Positions 50,171 through 60,553 of a DNA stretch of 64,000 nucleotides are shown here, in pieces. The stretch is from the NCBI GenBank assembly GCA_025363755.1, contig JANYLQ010000044.1, positions 17,406 to 81,405 on the forward strand, written 5' to 3'. Each line of letters opens with the position of its first letter. Within the stretch, counting starts at the first letter, position 1. This DNA is from Hyphomicrobiales bacterium. GTDB lineage: Bacteria; Pseudomonadota; Alphaproteobacteria; Rhizobiales; Aestuariivirgaceae. The notes under the pieces are model-generated. The model saw only the letters and a list, made by a program, of their open reading frames with translations, had not been told where the DNA came from and ran no database searches. Position numbers and translations under genes: made by a program.

Positions 50171-51946
50171 ATGCAAGCCAGCCCGAAACTTGGAAATTTG
50201 CCTGAATGGAACCTCGCTGATCTCTATCCAGCCCCAGATTCAAAAGAGTTTAAAGCTGATTTGGAAAAAAGCGCCGCCCAAGCGACAGCGTTTGCCGAAT
50301 CATACAAGGGCAAACTTGCAAGTTTGGACGGGGCGCATTTGGCAAAAGCCGTTGAAACTTATGATGCGATGTCTGACCTCATTGGCCGCGTGGGCTCTTA
50401 TGCTCAACTTTATTATGTTGGCGACACGAGCGATAGCAATCGAGGCAAGTTTTATGGCGACGTGAGCGGCAAGCTGACAGATCTTGGTTCTCAGCTTTTG
50501 TTTTTTGAGCTTGAGCTTAATCAAATTGATGATGGTGCACTTGAAAAGGCGATGAAAACTCCAGCGCTGGGCCACTATCGGCCATGGATTGAAAATCTGC
50601 GCAAAGAAAAGCCTTATCAGCTGGATGACAAGACGGAACAGCTGTTCCTCGAAAAATCACAAACAGGTTTTGGCGCATTCAACCGGCTGTTCGATGAGAC
50701 AATGGCGGGTTTACGATTTAAGGTTGATGGCGAAGAACTGTCGATCGAACCCACTTTAAATTTGATGCAAAGTGCTGATGAGGCCGAACGCAAAAAGGGT
50801 TCTGAAGCATTGGCCAAAACATTTGGCGATAATATCAAGTTGTTCACACTGATCACCAACACATTGGCCAAAGACAAAGACATTTCAGACAAGTGGCGGG
50901 GCTTTAAAGATATTGCGGAAAGTCGCCATTTATCCAACCGTGTTGAACCTGCTGTGGTCGATGCGCTTGTCGCTGCTGTGCGTGCATCATATCCTCAACT
51001 CTCGCATCGCTATTATAAAATGAAGGCCAAATGGCTGGGCAAAGAAAAGCTGATGCATTGGGATCGCAATGCGCCTTTGCCGCAAGAGGATACGCGCGAA
51101 GTGCCGTGGGATGAAGCGCAAGCTTTGGTGCTGAAAGCTTATGGTGCGTTCTCACCTGAAATGGCGAGCATCGCCAAGACTTTTTTTGACAAGAATTGGA
51201 TAGATGCACCATGTCGTCCGGGCAAAACACCAGGCGCATTTGCTCACTCAACAGTGCCATCGGCGCATCCTTATGTGTTGCTCAATTATCTCGGTAAAAC
51301 GCGCGATGTGATGACATTGGCGCATGAATTGGGGCACGGTGTGCACCAGGTGCTGGCCGCAGAGCAAGGGCCGCTGATGTCCAACACGCCGCTCACACTG
51401 GCTGAAACAGCTTCAGTGTTTGGTGAGATGCTCACCTTCCAAACTTTGCTGAAGGAAACGACCGATAAAGGCAAACGCAAAATATTGCTGGCGTCTAAAG
51501 CTGAAGACATGATCAACACCGTTGTGCGGCAGATTGCATTTTATACTTTTGAACGCAAAGTGCATGAAGCGCGCAAAGTAGGCGAATTGACGCCTGATCA
51601 AATCAATGCGTTTTGGATGTCAGTGCAGGCGGAGAGCTTGGGGCCAGCCATCGAATACGGCCCAGGCTATGAAACTTACTGGACCTACATCCCGCATTTC
51701 ATTCACTCGCCATTTTATGTTTACGCCTATGCGTTTGGTGATTGCTTGGTGAATTCGCTTTATGCGCGCTACCGCGAGAGTGAAGCGGGCTTCCAAGAGA
51801 AGTATTTCACGATGTTGAAGGCAGGTGGCACGAAGCATCACTCAGAGTTGCTGAAGCCGTTTGGTTTGGATGCCACTGATCCGCAGTTTTGGCAAAAGGG
51901 GCTGAGCGTGATTTCAGCTTTGATTGATGAGTTGGAGACGCTTTGA
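50171..51946 (+). CDS. pepF: Oligoendopeptidase F, M3 family
   Basis: This 591-residue cytoplasmic metallopeptidase has the HExxH zinc motif in LAHELGHGVHQV and the downstream Glu region in NTPLTLAETASVFGEML. The C-terminal EYGPGYETYWTYIPHFIHSPFYVYAYAFG is typical of the M3B PepF subgroup. It degrades short peptides. ATG 50171 has AAAAGGAATG upstream. Its stop overlaps a GNAT gene by four bases. Confidence 0.93.
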   Translation: MQASPKLGNLPEWNLADLYPAPDSKEFKADLEKSAAQATAFAESYKGKLASLDGAHLAKAVETYDAMSDLIGRVGSYAQLYYVGDTSDSNRGKFYGDVSGKLTDLGSQLLFFELELNQIDDGALEKAMKTPALGHYRPWIENLRKEKPYQLDDKTEQLFLEKSQTGFGAFNRLFDETMAGLRFKVDGEELSIEPTLNLMQSADEAERKKGSEALAKTFGDNIKLFTLITNTLAKDKDISDKWRGFKDIAESRHLSNRVEPAVVDALVAAVRASYPQLSHRYYKMKAKWLGKEKLMHWDRNAPLPQEDTREVPWDEAQALVLKAYGAFSPEMASIAKTFFDKNWIDAPCRPGKTPGAFAHSTVPSAHPYVLLNYLGKTRDVMTLAHELGHGVHQVLAAEQGPLMSNTPLTLAETASVFGEMLTFQTLLKETTDKGKRKILLASKAEDMINTVVRQIAFYTFERKVHEARKVGELTPDQINAFWMSVQAESLGPAIEYGPGYETYWTYIPHFIHSPFYVYAYAFGDCLVNSLYARYRESEAGFQEKYFTMLKAGGTKHHSELLKPFGLDATDPQFWQKGLSVISALIDELETL

Positions 51947-52464
51947 TTGAATATCGTCGTCCACGATTAGACGAAGCCGAAGCATTTGCGGCGCTTCATG
52001 TGCAATGTTGGCGCGAGGCTTATGTTGGATTTGTTCCTCCTGAATTGATGTCGACTTTTTCCACCGAACGTCGGTTGCCAATGTGGCGAGCTGTTACCAC
52101 TCATCCTGAGCGTTTTGTGTTGGCTGCTTACGACGAAGGAAAGCCCGTTGGCTTTGTCATCTCTGGTTCGACAGACGAAAAGCATATTGAAAATCAAGAC
52201 GGACATTTATGGGCCATCTACATTGCAAGCAAATATCATCGCATAGGCATTGGGCGCGAACTGATTGCGGCTGCAGCCGCTGATTGGTTTGCCAAAGGTG
52301 GAAAAAGCATTACCTTGGGCGTCCTTGCTAAAAACGCCAGCGCTCGCTTGTTCTACGAAAAACTAGGTGCCCGCTTCGTTAAAACGAGCACCTATGATTG
52401 GGATGGCTACAAGCTGGACGACGCCATTTATGTATTTGAGGATTTAGCCTTTCTCACTCCATAA
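51943..52464 (+). CDS. GNAT-family N-acetyltransferase
   Basis: This 173-residue acetyltransferase has the acetyl-CoA loop in [16 protein letters not shown] (R/QxxGxG/A pattern) and the C-terminal [20 protein letters not shown]. The substrate is unknown. The start is TTG 51943 in an overlap with the pepF stop, which indicates coupling. The end overlaps the convergent bdhA gene by 11 bases. Confidence 0.85.
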   Translation: MIEYRRPRLDEAEAFAALHVQCWREAYVGFVPPELMSTFSTERRLPMWRAVTTHPERFVLAAYDEGKPVGFVISGSTDEKHIENQDGHLWAIYIASKYHRIGIGRELIAAAAADWFAKGGKSITLGVLAKNASARLFYEKLGARFVKTSTYDWDGYKLDDAIYVFEDLAFLTP

Positions 52465-53236
52465 ACCAACCATGGCTAACCACCAGCGATTGCCCGGTTA
52501 GCGCGTTGGTTTCCATGGCTGCGAAGGTGAAGGCTATTTCGGCTACGTCTGCTACTGTTGTGAATTCGCCGTCGACAGTGCCGCCAAGCATCACTTTCTT
52601 CACCACGTCATCTTCAGAAATACCGAGGGCCTTGGCTTGTTCGGGGATTTGTTTTTCAACCAATGGGGTTTTTACAAAGCCGGGGCAGATGACATTGCTG
52701 CGCACGCCGTGCTTGCCTCCTTCTTTGGCGATGACTTTATTCAGACCGATGAGGCCGTGTTTTGCCGTCACGTAAGCAGATTTCAACGGTGATGCTTCTT
52801 TGGAATGTACCGAGCCCATGAATATGATGGAGCCAGAACCTTGTTTATACATGTGGGGCAGCACGGCCTTGGAGGTTAAGAAAGCACCGTCTAAATGGAT
52901 GGCGAGCATTTTCTTCCAATCGGCGAAGGGATATTCTTCGAGCGGGTGCACAATCTGAATGCCCGCATTAGAGACTAACACATCGACTGTGCCCCAAGCG
53001 GCCACGACTGCAGCAACGCCCGCATTCACTTGATCTTCGCTGGTCACATCCATCGCCACAGCCATTGCCATGCCGGGTTTTGTTGTGTTGATCAAAGCTG
53101 CTGTGGCGTTGGCAGCATCCAAATTTAAATCGGCGATGACGACTTTTGCACCTTCGGCGGCGTAGCGCTCAGCGATGGCTTGGCCGATGCCAGATGCGGC
53201 GCCTGTAACAATGCACACTTTGTTATTTAGATTCAT
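52454..53236 (-). CDS. bdhA: D-3-hydroxybutyrate dehydrogenase
   Basis: This 260-residue SDR has [36 protein letters not shown] (YxxxK) and [19 protein letters not shown], matching bacterial 3-hydroxybutyrate dehydrogenases, including the C-terminal VVSHGWFME. It interconverts 3-hydroxybutyrate and acetoacetate. It follows the acetoacetate decarboxylase gene by four bases and is the last gene of a three-gene operon. Confidence 0.92.
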   Translation of the reverse strand: MNLNNKVCIVTGAASGIGQAIAERYAAEGAKVVIADLNLDAANATAALINTTKPGMAMAVAMDVTSEDQVNAGVAAVVAAWGTVDVLVSNAGIQIVHPLEEYPFADWKKMLAIHLDGAFLTSKAVLPHMYKQGSGSIIFMGSVHSKEASPLKSAYVTAKHGLIGLNKVIAKEGGKHGVRSNVICPGFVKTPLVEKQIPEQAKALGISEDDVVKKVMLGGTVDGEFTTVADVAEIAFTFAAMETNALTGQSLVVSHGWFME

Positions 53237-53240
53237 ATTT

Positions 53241-53981
53241 TCAATCCTTCAAATAATCATGAACAACTTCGCCTAACCCGAGGGTGATATCAGCGAGAAT
53301 GTGGGTAGCGGAGAGCACTTCGCGCACCGGAAGTTCGGCCACAGGTGCAAGTGCGTGATCGAATAATTCCAATCCAGCGGGGCCAGACCATGCGCCTTTT
53401 AGATTGATATCAGTCAAATAATATCGCACCAATTCACAGATGCGTGGTGTGCAATCGACATGTGGAATAATCTTTAACAGAAAGCTTGGCGTTTCCATGC
53501 TGGCTTTGACTTTGGCCAGATCGAGCGCTTGGTGTTTATAACCCATTGTGCCATTGGCCACGCGGATCGAGCCATAATCTAATGTGCCGACTAGCGTGTC
53601 TTTTTCCGCGCGTAACTTTGGTGCGCCGAGCTTTTTTGGAAAACCCCAAATCTCACGACCGCCCGCAATCGGCGCATCGTCATCGAGATACATCGAATGC
53701 ACAAAGCCACCAGAAACACCATTGTAAGTGACAGGGATCACTTGGCCACTTTCGGTATAATTCCCAAATCCAGTCGAGTCCGGCATGCGGATGAATTCAT
53801 ATTTTACGATAGGGTCGGCGATCTCTAATGGCTCTGGCACCACGGCGCGCAAAGCATCCATATCTGTACGATAGGAGATGATCAGATACTCACGGTTCAC
53901 AAACCGGTAAGGCCCACGCGGATAGCTGGGGCTCGTCAACGGCATGGCAAAAGCGTTTGTTCTAACGTCAGCGAGCTTCAT
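53241..53981 (-). CDS. adc: Acetoacetate decarboxylase
   Basis: This 246-residue enzyme converts acetoacetate to acetone and CO2. The catalytic Lys pair lies in [15 protein letters not shown], and [21 protein letters not shown] matches the family. ATG 53981 ([15 protein letters not shown]) was chosen; it overlaps the upstream patatin stop by 14 bases. With bdhA it forms a short ketone-body module. Confidence 0.92.
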   Translation of the reverse strand: MKLADVRTNAFAMPLTSPSYPRGPYRFVNREYLIISYRTDMDALRAVVPEPLEIADPIVKYEFIRMPDSTGFGNYTESGQVIPVTYNGVSGGFVHSMYLDDDAPIAGGREIWGFPKKLGAPKLRAEKDTLVGTLDYGSIRVANGTMGYKHQALDLAKVKASMETPSFLLKIIPHVDCTPRICELVRYYLTDINLKGAWSGPAGLELFDHALAPVAELPVREVLSATHILADITLGLGEVVHDYLKD

Positions 53982-55116
53982 CTTTGTGCACCACTCCAAA
54001 ATCGAATGTGATCATGCCATCGGCAGGAATTCTACGGGCTTTCCATGCTTTAGCTGCGTGTGACTTTACCACGTCACGATGACCTTCGGCCCAATGCTCA
54101 TCCATGGTGAGGCGCGAGAATTCATAATCTTTGGATTGCGAGTCAAGATCAGTTGAGCGCTTGATCAGATGCATGATGGTGACACCTGATTCCTTCGTTG
54201 CGTCACGTAATATTTTCGCATCAGGATCATTTTGCAAATTCTCAGGCAGTTTTTTTAAAAGATTCATTGCCGCTTTGTGAAGCTTATGTTCGGCCATAGC
54301 AGCTGTCGTGTTCATGCGTGTTCGACTGGAAAATCGGATTTCTTTTTCGCGCTCAACGGCTTCGATAATTGTGCGTGGCAATGCTCCTGTAGCTGGGAAT
54401 AGATCGATCTGGTAAATGCATAGAGCAAGCCCGCGATCATTTTGGTCTAGCACATGATGAAGTGGCGTGTTCGATACTAACCCGCCATCCCAATAATATT
54501 CGCCCTCAATCAGCACAGGCGGAAAGCCCGGGGGCAGGGCACCCGACGCCATAATATGATCAACGGTAATCTTATCTGTCGTTGTATCAAAATAGCGAAA
54601 ATTGCCAGAACGCACATTCACCGCGCCAATGCTCAACCGGGTTGGGCCTTCGTTGATCAGTTTGAAATCAACCAATTCAAGCAGCGTTTCGCGTAAAGGG
54701 GCTGTGTCATAAAAGCTTGTGGCTCCGGCGGTTCCCGGCCAAGAAAATAATGGTGAAACCATCCGTGGGCTGTAGAATCCGGGAATGCCAAACATGGTGG
54801 CCGTTAGGCTGCTTATTTCATTAAAGAAGCTGCGACCTTGATCACCGGGGATCATTGAGATGCCTTGTAACCCCGATGATAATTTATCCCAAAACGTCTT
54901 GAGCTTGGCCACCCGTTCTTCAGGCTTGTTGCCCGCTATAATAGCGGCATTAATTGCCCCAATCGAAATACCCGCAATCCAACTGGGTTCGTGTCCCGAC
55001 CCCATCAAGGCTTCATAGGCGCCTGCCTGATAAGAGCCCAAAGCGCCACCGCCTTGGAGGACAAGGATGTTCTTTTCGGTTGCTGATTTTTGTTGCATTG
55101 CAGCATTGTAGTGCAT
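53968..55116 (-). CDS. Patatin-like phospholipase
   Basis: This 382-residue serine hydrolase has the oxyanion loop [14 protein letters not shown], the nucleophile GxSxG in [12 protein letters not shown] and the Asp of DGG in [13 protein letters not shown]. There is no signal peptide, so it is cytoplasmic or membrane-associated. In this operon with adc and bdhA it might act on lipids or on poly-3-hydroxybutyrate granules; that is an inference from context. The start may be ATG 55116 or 55098. Confidence 0.87.
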   Translation of the reverse strand: MHYNAAMQQKSATEKNILVLQGGGALGSYQAGAYEALMGSGHEPSWIAGISIGAINAAIIAGNKPEERVAKLKTFWDKLSSGLQGISMIPGDQGRSFFNEISSLTATMFGIPGFYSPRMVSPLFSWPGTAGATSFYDTAPLRETLLELVDFKLINEGPTRLSIGAVNVRSGNFRYFDTTTDKITVDHIMASGALPPGFPPVLIEGEYYWDGGLVSNTPLHHVLDQNDRGLALCIYQIDLFPATGALPRTIIEAVEREKEIRFSSRTRMNTTAAMAEHKLHKAAMNLLKKLPENLQNDPDAKILRDATKESGVTIMHLIKRSTDLDSQSKDYEFSRLTMDEHWAEGHRDVVKSHAAKAWKARRIPADGMITFDFGVVHKDEAR

Positions 55117-55200
55117 TGCGAAGGGAAGGGGAATTAAAAGATTTTAATGGCGAATTGTTGGCCCCATTATAAAAGGAGATGAATGTTGAATTGATTTGCC

Positions 55201-56283
55201 TTGGGGGCTCCATTGTTAAACTGGCTACTCATCTTCATTCCCATCACCTTGGGCCTCGAATTTTTTATTCATCCCAGTGATACCATTCTCTTTATTTCGG
55301 CAGCACTTGCCATCGTTCCGGTTGCTGCCAATATGGGGCAGGCGACGGAGAATTTGGCGACGAAAGTTGGCCCGACGATTGGCGGTTTATTAAACGCCAC
55401 ATTTGGAAACGCCACGGAGTTGATCATTGCGTTTTTCGCGTTGCAAGCCGGCAAGCCCGAAGTTGTGAAAGCCTCGATTACAGGCTCTATGATCGGAAAT
55501 ATGCTGCTGGTTTTGGGCTTGGCATTATTTCTCGGCGGTCTCAAATATCAAAAACAAACGTTCAATAAAGAAATAGCAGGCGCTTTGGCGAACTTATTGT
55601 TGATTGTCATGATTGCTTTTCTCATTCCTGCTTTGTTTGATGTCACGGAACATGTTTCTGGCATCACGTTGGCGCAAACAAAAACCAGCGATGGAAATTT
55701 TTCGCTGGCAGCAAGCGTGGTGTTGATAGGGCTGTACGTCTGCAACATGATTTTCGCGTTGGTCACGCATAAGGATATGCTTTCGCCAAGTGGTGAGGAA
55801 CATGAAGAGGAAGGCTGGCCGGTTCGCCGTTCGATGGCAACGCTTGTCGTTTGCACTTTGGTGGTGGCATGGCTTTCAGAAGTTTTAGTTGGTTCGCTTG
55901 AAGGCTTCAGCAAAGGGCTTGGCCTTTCCGAAGTGTTTGCCGGCCTTATTATCATTCCAATCATTGGCAACGCGGCAGAACATTCGGCGTCTGTGTTTGC
56001 GGTGAAAAATAAACTTGATCTAAGTATTCAAATTGCATTGGGAGCCACCATCCAGATTGCATTGTTGGTTGCGCCTTTGTTGGTTATTGTTTCATTTTTG
56101 ATTGGCAAACCTATGGATCTGGTTATCCACCGGCCGCTGGAAATGGCGGCACTGGTCGGTGCAACATTGATTACGGCGGGTGTATCGCGGGATGGCGAAA
56201 CTAATTGGTTGGAGGGTGCCATGTTGCTGGGCATATATTTGTTGTTGGCGCTCGCGTTCTATTATCTACCAGTGGTAGTTTGA
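55201..56283 (+). CDS. cax: Calcium/proton exchanger (CAX family)
   Basis: This 360-residue antiporter has about eleven hydrophobic helices and the two alpha-repeat motifs GNATELIIAFFAL and GNAAEHSASVFAV characteristic of CAX exchangers. An acidic stretch (GEEHEEEGW) lies in the central loop. It exports Ca2+ in exchange for H+. No ATG is available: TTG 55201 is the first start, and TTG 55213 has GGGGG about 6 bases upstream and may be the true start. Confidence 0.9.
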   Translation: MGAPLLNWLLIFIPITLGLEFFIHPSDTILFISAALAIVPVAANMGQATENLATKVGPTIGGLLNATFGNATELIIAFFALQAGKPEVVKASITGSMIGNMLLVLGLALFLGGLKYQKQTFNKEIAGALANLLLIVMIAFLIPALFDVTEHVSGITLAQTKTSDGNFSLAASVVLIGLYVCNMIFALVTHKDMLSPSGEEHEEEGWPVRRSMATLVVCTLVVAWLSEVLVGSLEGFSKGLGLSEVFAGLIIIPIIGNAAEHSASVFAVKNKLDLSIQIALGATIQIALLVAPLLVIVSFLIGKPMDLVIHRPLEMAALVGATLITAGVSRDGETNWLEGAMLLGIYLLLALAFYYLPVVV

Positions 56284-56300
56284 GGTTCCGCTAAAAAGAA

Positions 56301-56326
56301 AAAACCCAGCTAATATTGCCGGGTTT
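56301..56326. terminator. Bidirectional terminator between cax and rpmE
   Basis: AAAACCCAGC at 56301-56310 pairs with GCCGGGTTT at 56318-56326, allowing one mismatch. A-rich sequence lies on the left and T-rich on the right, so the hairpin can terminate both convergent genes. It lies 18 bases after the cax stop and 23 bases after the rpmE stop. Confidence 0.75.
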
Positions 56327-56348
56327 CTTAAATGGACGAAAGAAGCGT

Positions 56349-56570
56349 TTACTTCGTGAGAAAGCTGAACTTCTGCTTAAAGCGCGAAACACGGCCGCCG
56401 CGATCAACGATTGTGCCTTGGCCGCCGGTCCATGCTGGGTGCGACTTTGGATCAATATCGAGGTTCATGGTGTCGCCAGCTTTGCCATAGGTCGAGCGTG
56501 TCACGAATTTTGTACCGTCTGTCATCACAATGGTGATGGGGTGATAATCGGGGTGGATATCTGCTTTCAT
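56349..56570 (-). CDS. rpmE: 50S ribosomal protein L31 (zinc-free)
   Basis: This 73-residue L31 begins [19 protein letters not shown], contains [21 protein letters not shown] and ends KFSFLTK. No Cys residues are present, so the zinc ribbon is absent. The ORF-track protein is 43 residues too long at its N-terminus. It is divergent from the ABC exporter gene across 122 bases. Confidence 0.95.
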   Translation of the reverse strand: MKADIHPDYHPITIVMTDGTKFVTRSTYGKAGDTMNLDIDPKSHPAWTGGQGTIVDRGGRVSRFKQKFSFLTK

Positions 56571-56692
56571 AGCGGTTAACTCTTCAACTTGTGCTTCGGG
56601 TGCCTGCACCCAATCTGTAGGTTTCAGCCGTTTCAGCGGCGGTCTATAGGCGAATTCAATGGGGCGCACAAGAGCGGTATAATAAAGGCAAA

Positions 56693-58471
56693 ATGGCACG
56701 ATATTCTGATCCAGAACTCCGGTCGAAAGACCTCCGTCCCCTGTTGAAATTGCTTCCTTTTTTGGCGCAGTATCGCAAGCAAGCAGCTATTGCTTTGGTG
56801 GCGCTTATCGTTGCATCGACGGCAACTTTGGTTGTGCCCATTGCTGTGAGGCAGGTTCTTGATCAGGGTTTTAACGCCGCAAACATCGAACTTATCAACC
56901 GATATTTTTTGGTGATGTTTGGCGTTGTGTTGCTGCTGGCAACGGGTTCTGCCGTTAGGCTCTATTATGTGACTTGGATTGGCGAGCGTGTTGTGGCCGA
57001 TGTGCGTGACGCGTTGTTCAGTCATCTGATGACACTCACGCCGCATTTTTATGAAACCCAAAAAACCGGTGATGTCGTTTCACGACTTACTGCCGATACG
57101 ACACAAATCAAATCAGCATTTTCATCAACGGCTTCAATTGCCCTTCGTAATGCTGTCATGTTGATTGGCGCGGTGGCCATGATGATTTATACCAGTCCAC
57201 GCATGTCAGGGCTGGCTGCTTTGGCAATTCCGGCAATTGTGGTGCCGCTGGTTGTTTATGGCCGTAAGGTGCGGGCATTGTCGAGAAGAGCACAAGATGC
57301 ACTGGCTTCATCTGCGGCTTATGCGCAAGAGCGACTGCAAGGCATTGTGGCTATACAAGCTAATACTCAAGAGCCAGCTACCAACTTGGCTTTTGGAAAA
57401 GCGACAATTGTGGCCTTTGAGGCGGCGCAAGCACGAACGTGGGCGCGGTCTATTTTGACATTTGCCATTATTGGTGTGGGGACAGGTGCTATTGTTGGGT
57501 TGTTGTGGTTTGGCTCCCATGAAGTTCTTGGTGGAAATATTACTGGGGGCACGCTTGGTCAATTTGTTTTGTATGCATTATTTGCTTCAAGCTCGCTCGG
57601 TCAGCTTTCTGAGGTCTGGGGCGATTTGCAATCTGCTGCGGGTGCCGCTGAGCGAATTTCTGAATTGCTCAATGAAACGCCCGCAATAACCTCTCCTCTT
57701 CAACCCGCATATTTGCCTTTGCCTGTGCGTGGAGAAGTTCAGTTTGAGCATGTGGATTTTGCTTACCCTTCACGCCCTAAAACCAAAGTGCTCAGTGATA
57801 TTTCATTCACAGCCAAACCGGGCGAAGTTATTGCCATTGTCGGCCCATCTGGCGCTGGTAAAACCACGCTCTATGCATTGATCCAGCGTTTCCAAGAAGC
57901 CAATTCTGGTTCTGTAAAACTCGATGGCCTGAACATTGATACACTTGATCTTGAAGTATTGCGGAACAACATCGCGACAGTGCCCCAAGACCCGACAATA
58001 TTCTCTGGCACAATTGCCGATAACATTCGTTTAGGTCGCCCCGATGCCTCAATGGATGAAGTGATTGCCGCTGCAAAGGCAGCCCGCGTTTCCGAATTTG
58101 CCGAAAAGCTGCCTGAACAATATAACTCAATGCTGGGCGAGCGTGGCATAACGCTTTCGGGTGGCCAACGCCAACGCTTGGCCATCGCCCGTGCTATTTT
58201 GCGCAACGCGCCCGTATTGTTGCTTGATGAAGCTACCAGTGCGTTGGATGCAGAAAGTGAAGCGCTTATTCAGGAAGCATTAGAAGGGCTCACCAAGGGC
58301 CGCACGACATTGGTTATTGCGCACCGCCTAGCAACGGTGCGTAATGCTGATCGCATTATTGTTTTGGAAAATGGCAAGATCGTGGGGCAAGGCACTCACG
58401 CTCAGTTAATGAAGAAAAGCCCGCTCTATTCCAAGCTGGCAAAACTGCAGTTCAGCGTTCCGTTAATTTAA
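56693..58471 (+). CDS. ABC exporter, fused membrane and ATPase domains (MsbA/LmrA-like)
   Basis: This 592-residue half-transporter has a six-helix type-1 exporter domain (about 25-310) and an ATPase domain with Walker [11 protein letters not shown], signature [16 protein letters not shown] and Walker [13 protein letters not shown]. Such proteins export lipids, lipid A precursors or drugs as homodimers; the cargo is unknown. Its end overlaps the convergent OmpA-domain gene by 20 bases. Confidence 0.92.
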   Translation: MARYSDPELRSKDLRPLLKLLPFLAQYRKQAAIALVALIVASTATLVVPIAVRQVLDQGFNAANIELINRYFLVMFGVVLLLATGSAVRLYYVTWIGERVVADVRDALFSHLMTLTPHFYETQKTGDVVSRLTADTTQIKSAFSSTASIALRNAVMLIGAVAMMIYTSPRMSGLAALAIPAIVVPLVVYGRKVRALSRRAQDALASSAAYAQERLQGIVAIQANTQEPATNLAFGKATIVAFEAAQARTWARSILTFAIIGVGTGAIVGLLWFGSHEVLGGNITGGTLGQFVLYALFASSSLGQLSEVWGDLQSAAGAAERISELLNETPAITSPLQPAYLPLPVRGEVQFEHVDFAYPSRPKTKVLSDISFTAKPGEVIAIVGPSGAGKTTLYALIQRFQEANSGSVKLDGLNIDTLDLEVLRNNIATVPQDPTIFSGTIADNIRLGRPDASMDEVIAAAKAARVSEFAEKLPEQYNSMLGERGITLSGGQRQRLAIARAILRNAPVLLLDEATSALDAESEALIQEALEGLTKGRTTLVIAHRLATVRNADRIIVLENGKIVGQGTHAQLMKKSPLYSKLAKLQFSVPLI

Positions 58472-59480
58472 GTTCAATGCGCCGGTTTTCAGATTTCGCT
58501 TCTTCGGTGCTGCCGGGGGCCAAGGGTTGAAACTCGCCAAAGCCAGCCGCGACCAAATGGTTTGGAGTTACACCTTGAGCCGCTAAATACTTAACAACTG
58601 CAATCGCGCGCGCTGATGAAAGCTCCCAGTTCGAAGCAAATTTAGCGCCCACCAAAATGGGATCATTATCGGTATGGCCATCAACACGCAGAACCCAAGG
58701 CAGATCAGCAGGGATTTCCTTTTCGAGTTGCTTTAATGCATCGGCCAATTTTGTCATCTCAGCTTGGCCAATATCACTTAAATCCGCACCACCTTTAGGG
58801 AATAAAACTTCAGATTGGAAAACGAAGCGATCGCCCACAACTAAAATATCTGAACGCTGCGAAAGGATTTGGCGCAAGCGACCAAAAAATTCAGAACGAT
58901 ATTTTGAAAGCTCTTGAACCTTTTGTGCCAATGCTGTGTTCAGACGGCGCCCCAAATCCGCAACTTGTGTTTCAGACGTGCGATTGCGCGCCTCTGAGTC
59001 ATCCAACAATGCAGAAATTTGAGATAGTTGACGTCGCATCGCGGCGATTTGTTGATTGAGGAGTTCTACTTTTGCAAGGGCATCTGAAGAGATTTTCTTT
59101 TCGGAATCGAGCGATGTTTGAAGTCCGCTGATTGTTGTTCCCGCATTGGCCCCTTTGTTACTTTCGGCTGCAAGGCCGGCCAATAAATCCGCGGTTTTAG
59201 CTTTTTGTGCATTCAAATCATCGGTCAGCGCCATGAGCTGCGCGTCTGAATCTGCTTTGCCTGCTTTCTCAAGAGCGAGCAGTTGAGTGAGCTCTGATAT
59301 CTGCGAACGCAGCTGGCCCAGTGCTGAATCTTGCCCCGATATTTGCCTCGCCAACAGAAACTGGGCGATCATGAAAACTGAAAGTAAAAAGGTTATGACC
59401 AGCAACAGTTGCGCCATCGCATCGACAAAGCCCGGCCAATAGGGGGCTTCCTCGGTGCGGCGACGGCGAGAGAGCGCCAT
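58452..59480 (-). CDS. MotB/OmpA-domain envelope protein with coiled coil
   Basis: This 342-residue protein has a basic N-terminus, one membrane helix carrying an Asp (PGFVDAMAQLLLVITFLLSVF, comparable to the MotB proton site), a coiled coil from about 45 to 190, and a C-terminal OmpA-type peptidoglycan-binding domain ([27 protein letters not shown]). It pairs with the MotA/TolQ-like protein encoded three bases upstream. A proton-driven envelope motor or tether is likely, and its biological task is unknown. Confidence 0.88.
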   Translation of the reverse strand: MALSRRRRTEEAPYWPGFVDAMAQLLLVITFLLSVFMIAQFLLARQISGQDSALGQLRSQISELTQLLALEKAGKADSDAQLMALTDDLNAQKAKTADLLAGLAAESNKGANAGTTISGLQTSLDSEKKISSDALAKVELLNQQIAAMRRQLSQISALLDDSEARNRTSETQVADLGRRLNTALAQKVQELSKYRSEFFGRLRQILSQRSDILVVGDRFVFQSEVLFPKGGADLSDIGQAEMTKLADALKQLEKEIPADLPWVLRVDGHTDNDPILVGAKFASNWELSSARAIAVVKYLAAQGVTPNHLVAAGFGEFQPLAPGSTEEAKSENRRIELKLTER

Positions 59481-59483
59481 TGC

Positions 59484-60485
59484 TTATGAACCTTTTCCAC
59501 TGCTGCGAATGAGCAAGCGTTGAATTTCACTTTGTTGCACTTGCTGGCTTTGAATCCATTGGCGCACCATTTTCTGTTCTTCGCGCATCTGCTGCACAAG
59601 GTTTGCGACGGCATCTGCCAATTGTTCGGTTGCGTTATCATCGCTGCCTGCGGGCGGTGAAGCTACTCCGCCGCGCAGTTCGACGCTTGTGCCGAGCCGC
59701 TCAATTGATTTTTGTAAATTCTGCATATCGATGCGGAGATAAGCTGGGTTCATGCCACCGCTGTTGTCTCCGGCTTGGACATCCGTGATGGTTGAAAGCC
59801 AGTCTTCGAGATTGTGATAGAAACGGTTTTGGGCTTGGCCTGCTTTCAAATCGAGAAAGCCCAGCACCAATGATCCTGCCAGACCAAACAGCGAAGATGA
59901 AAATGAAAGGCCCATGCCGGCCAGTGGTTTTTGCAGGCCAGATTTCAGCTCTTCGAAAACGGCAGATGATTGGGTTGAACCCACATCAAGATTGCGGATG
60001 GCATCGCCGACTGATGTTACCGTTGCAAGGAGGCCCCAGAATGTTCCGAGCAGGCCTAAGAAAATCAGGAGGCCGATTAAATATTTCAAGAGATCGCGCG
60101 ATTCATCGAGGCGTGATGCAAGCGAGTCGAGCAATGAACGCATTGTTTGCGGCGATAAAACGGTGCGGCCTGAGGCATCGCCCAGAAGTGTGGACATTGG
60201 TGCGAGCAAAATCGGTGGCGATTGTTCAGCACCTTGGCCAACTTTGAAATCGTTTAACCAGCTGACTTCGGGAAACAAACGCCATACCATGCGGAAGGCA
60301 TAAAGAGCGCCGACAACAAGTGTGGCCACGATCAAACCATTCAGGCCTGGATTAGCCATGAATGCATTTTTGATGTTGGGAAATAAAACTGCTGCGATAA
60401 TCGCCACCAGCAATGAAAAAACCAACATATGCACCAGATGCACTGTGGGTCTATCTACAACAATTGCCTCTTGCGCCATGCCCAT
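59484..60485 (-). CDS. MotA/TolQ/ExbB-like proton channel protein
   Basis: This 333-residue inner-membrane protein has four hydrophobic helices (VHMLVFSLLVAIIAAVLF, LIVATLVVGALYAF, LIGLLIFLGLLGTFWGLLATV, SFSSSLFGLAGSLVLGFLDL). The third and fourth match the TolQ/ExbB/MotA core. The remaining C-terminus (about 220-333) is a hydrophilic helical part. It forms the stator-like channel with the OmpA-domain partner encoded downstream. No flagellar or Tol genes are nearby. Confidence 0.87.
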   Translation of the reverse strand: MGMAQEAIVVDRPTVHLVHMLVFSLLVAIIAAVLFPNIKNAFMANPGLNGLIVATLVVGALYAFRMVWRLFPEVSWLNDFKVGQGAEQSPPILLAPMSTLLGDASGRTVLSPQTMRSLLDSLASRLDESRDLLKYLIGLLIFLGLLGTFWGLLATVTSVGDAIRNLDVGSTQSSAVFEELKSGLQKPLAGMGLSFSSSLFGLAGSLVLGFLDLKAGQAQNRFYHNLEDWLSTITDVQAGDNSGGMNPAYLRIDMQNLQKSIERLGTSVELRGGVASPPAGSDDNATEQLADAVANLVQQMREEQKMVRQWIQSQQVQQSEIQRLLIRSSGKGS

Positions 60486-60553
60486 TCCCGCTCATGTAAA
60501 AGAATCTTGAAGGACAATCTAGACGATTAGAAGGCAAAGGGGGAGAGGGATGA

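Noticed and set aside
58452-60485. Zorya-like anti-phage system (ZorA/ZorB architecture)
   Set aside because: The MotA-like plus OmpA-like pair recalls ZorAB, but no ZorC, ZorD or ZorE gene is present; neighbours are an ABC exporter and pnt genes. The long coiled coil is on the OmpA-domain partner rather than the MotA-like protein.
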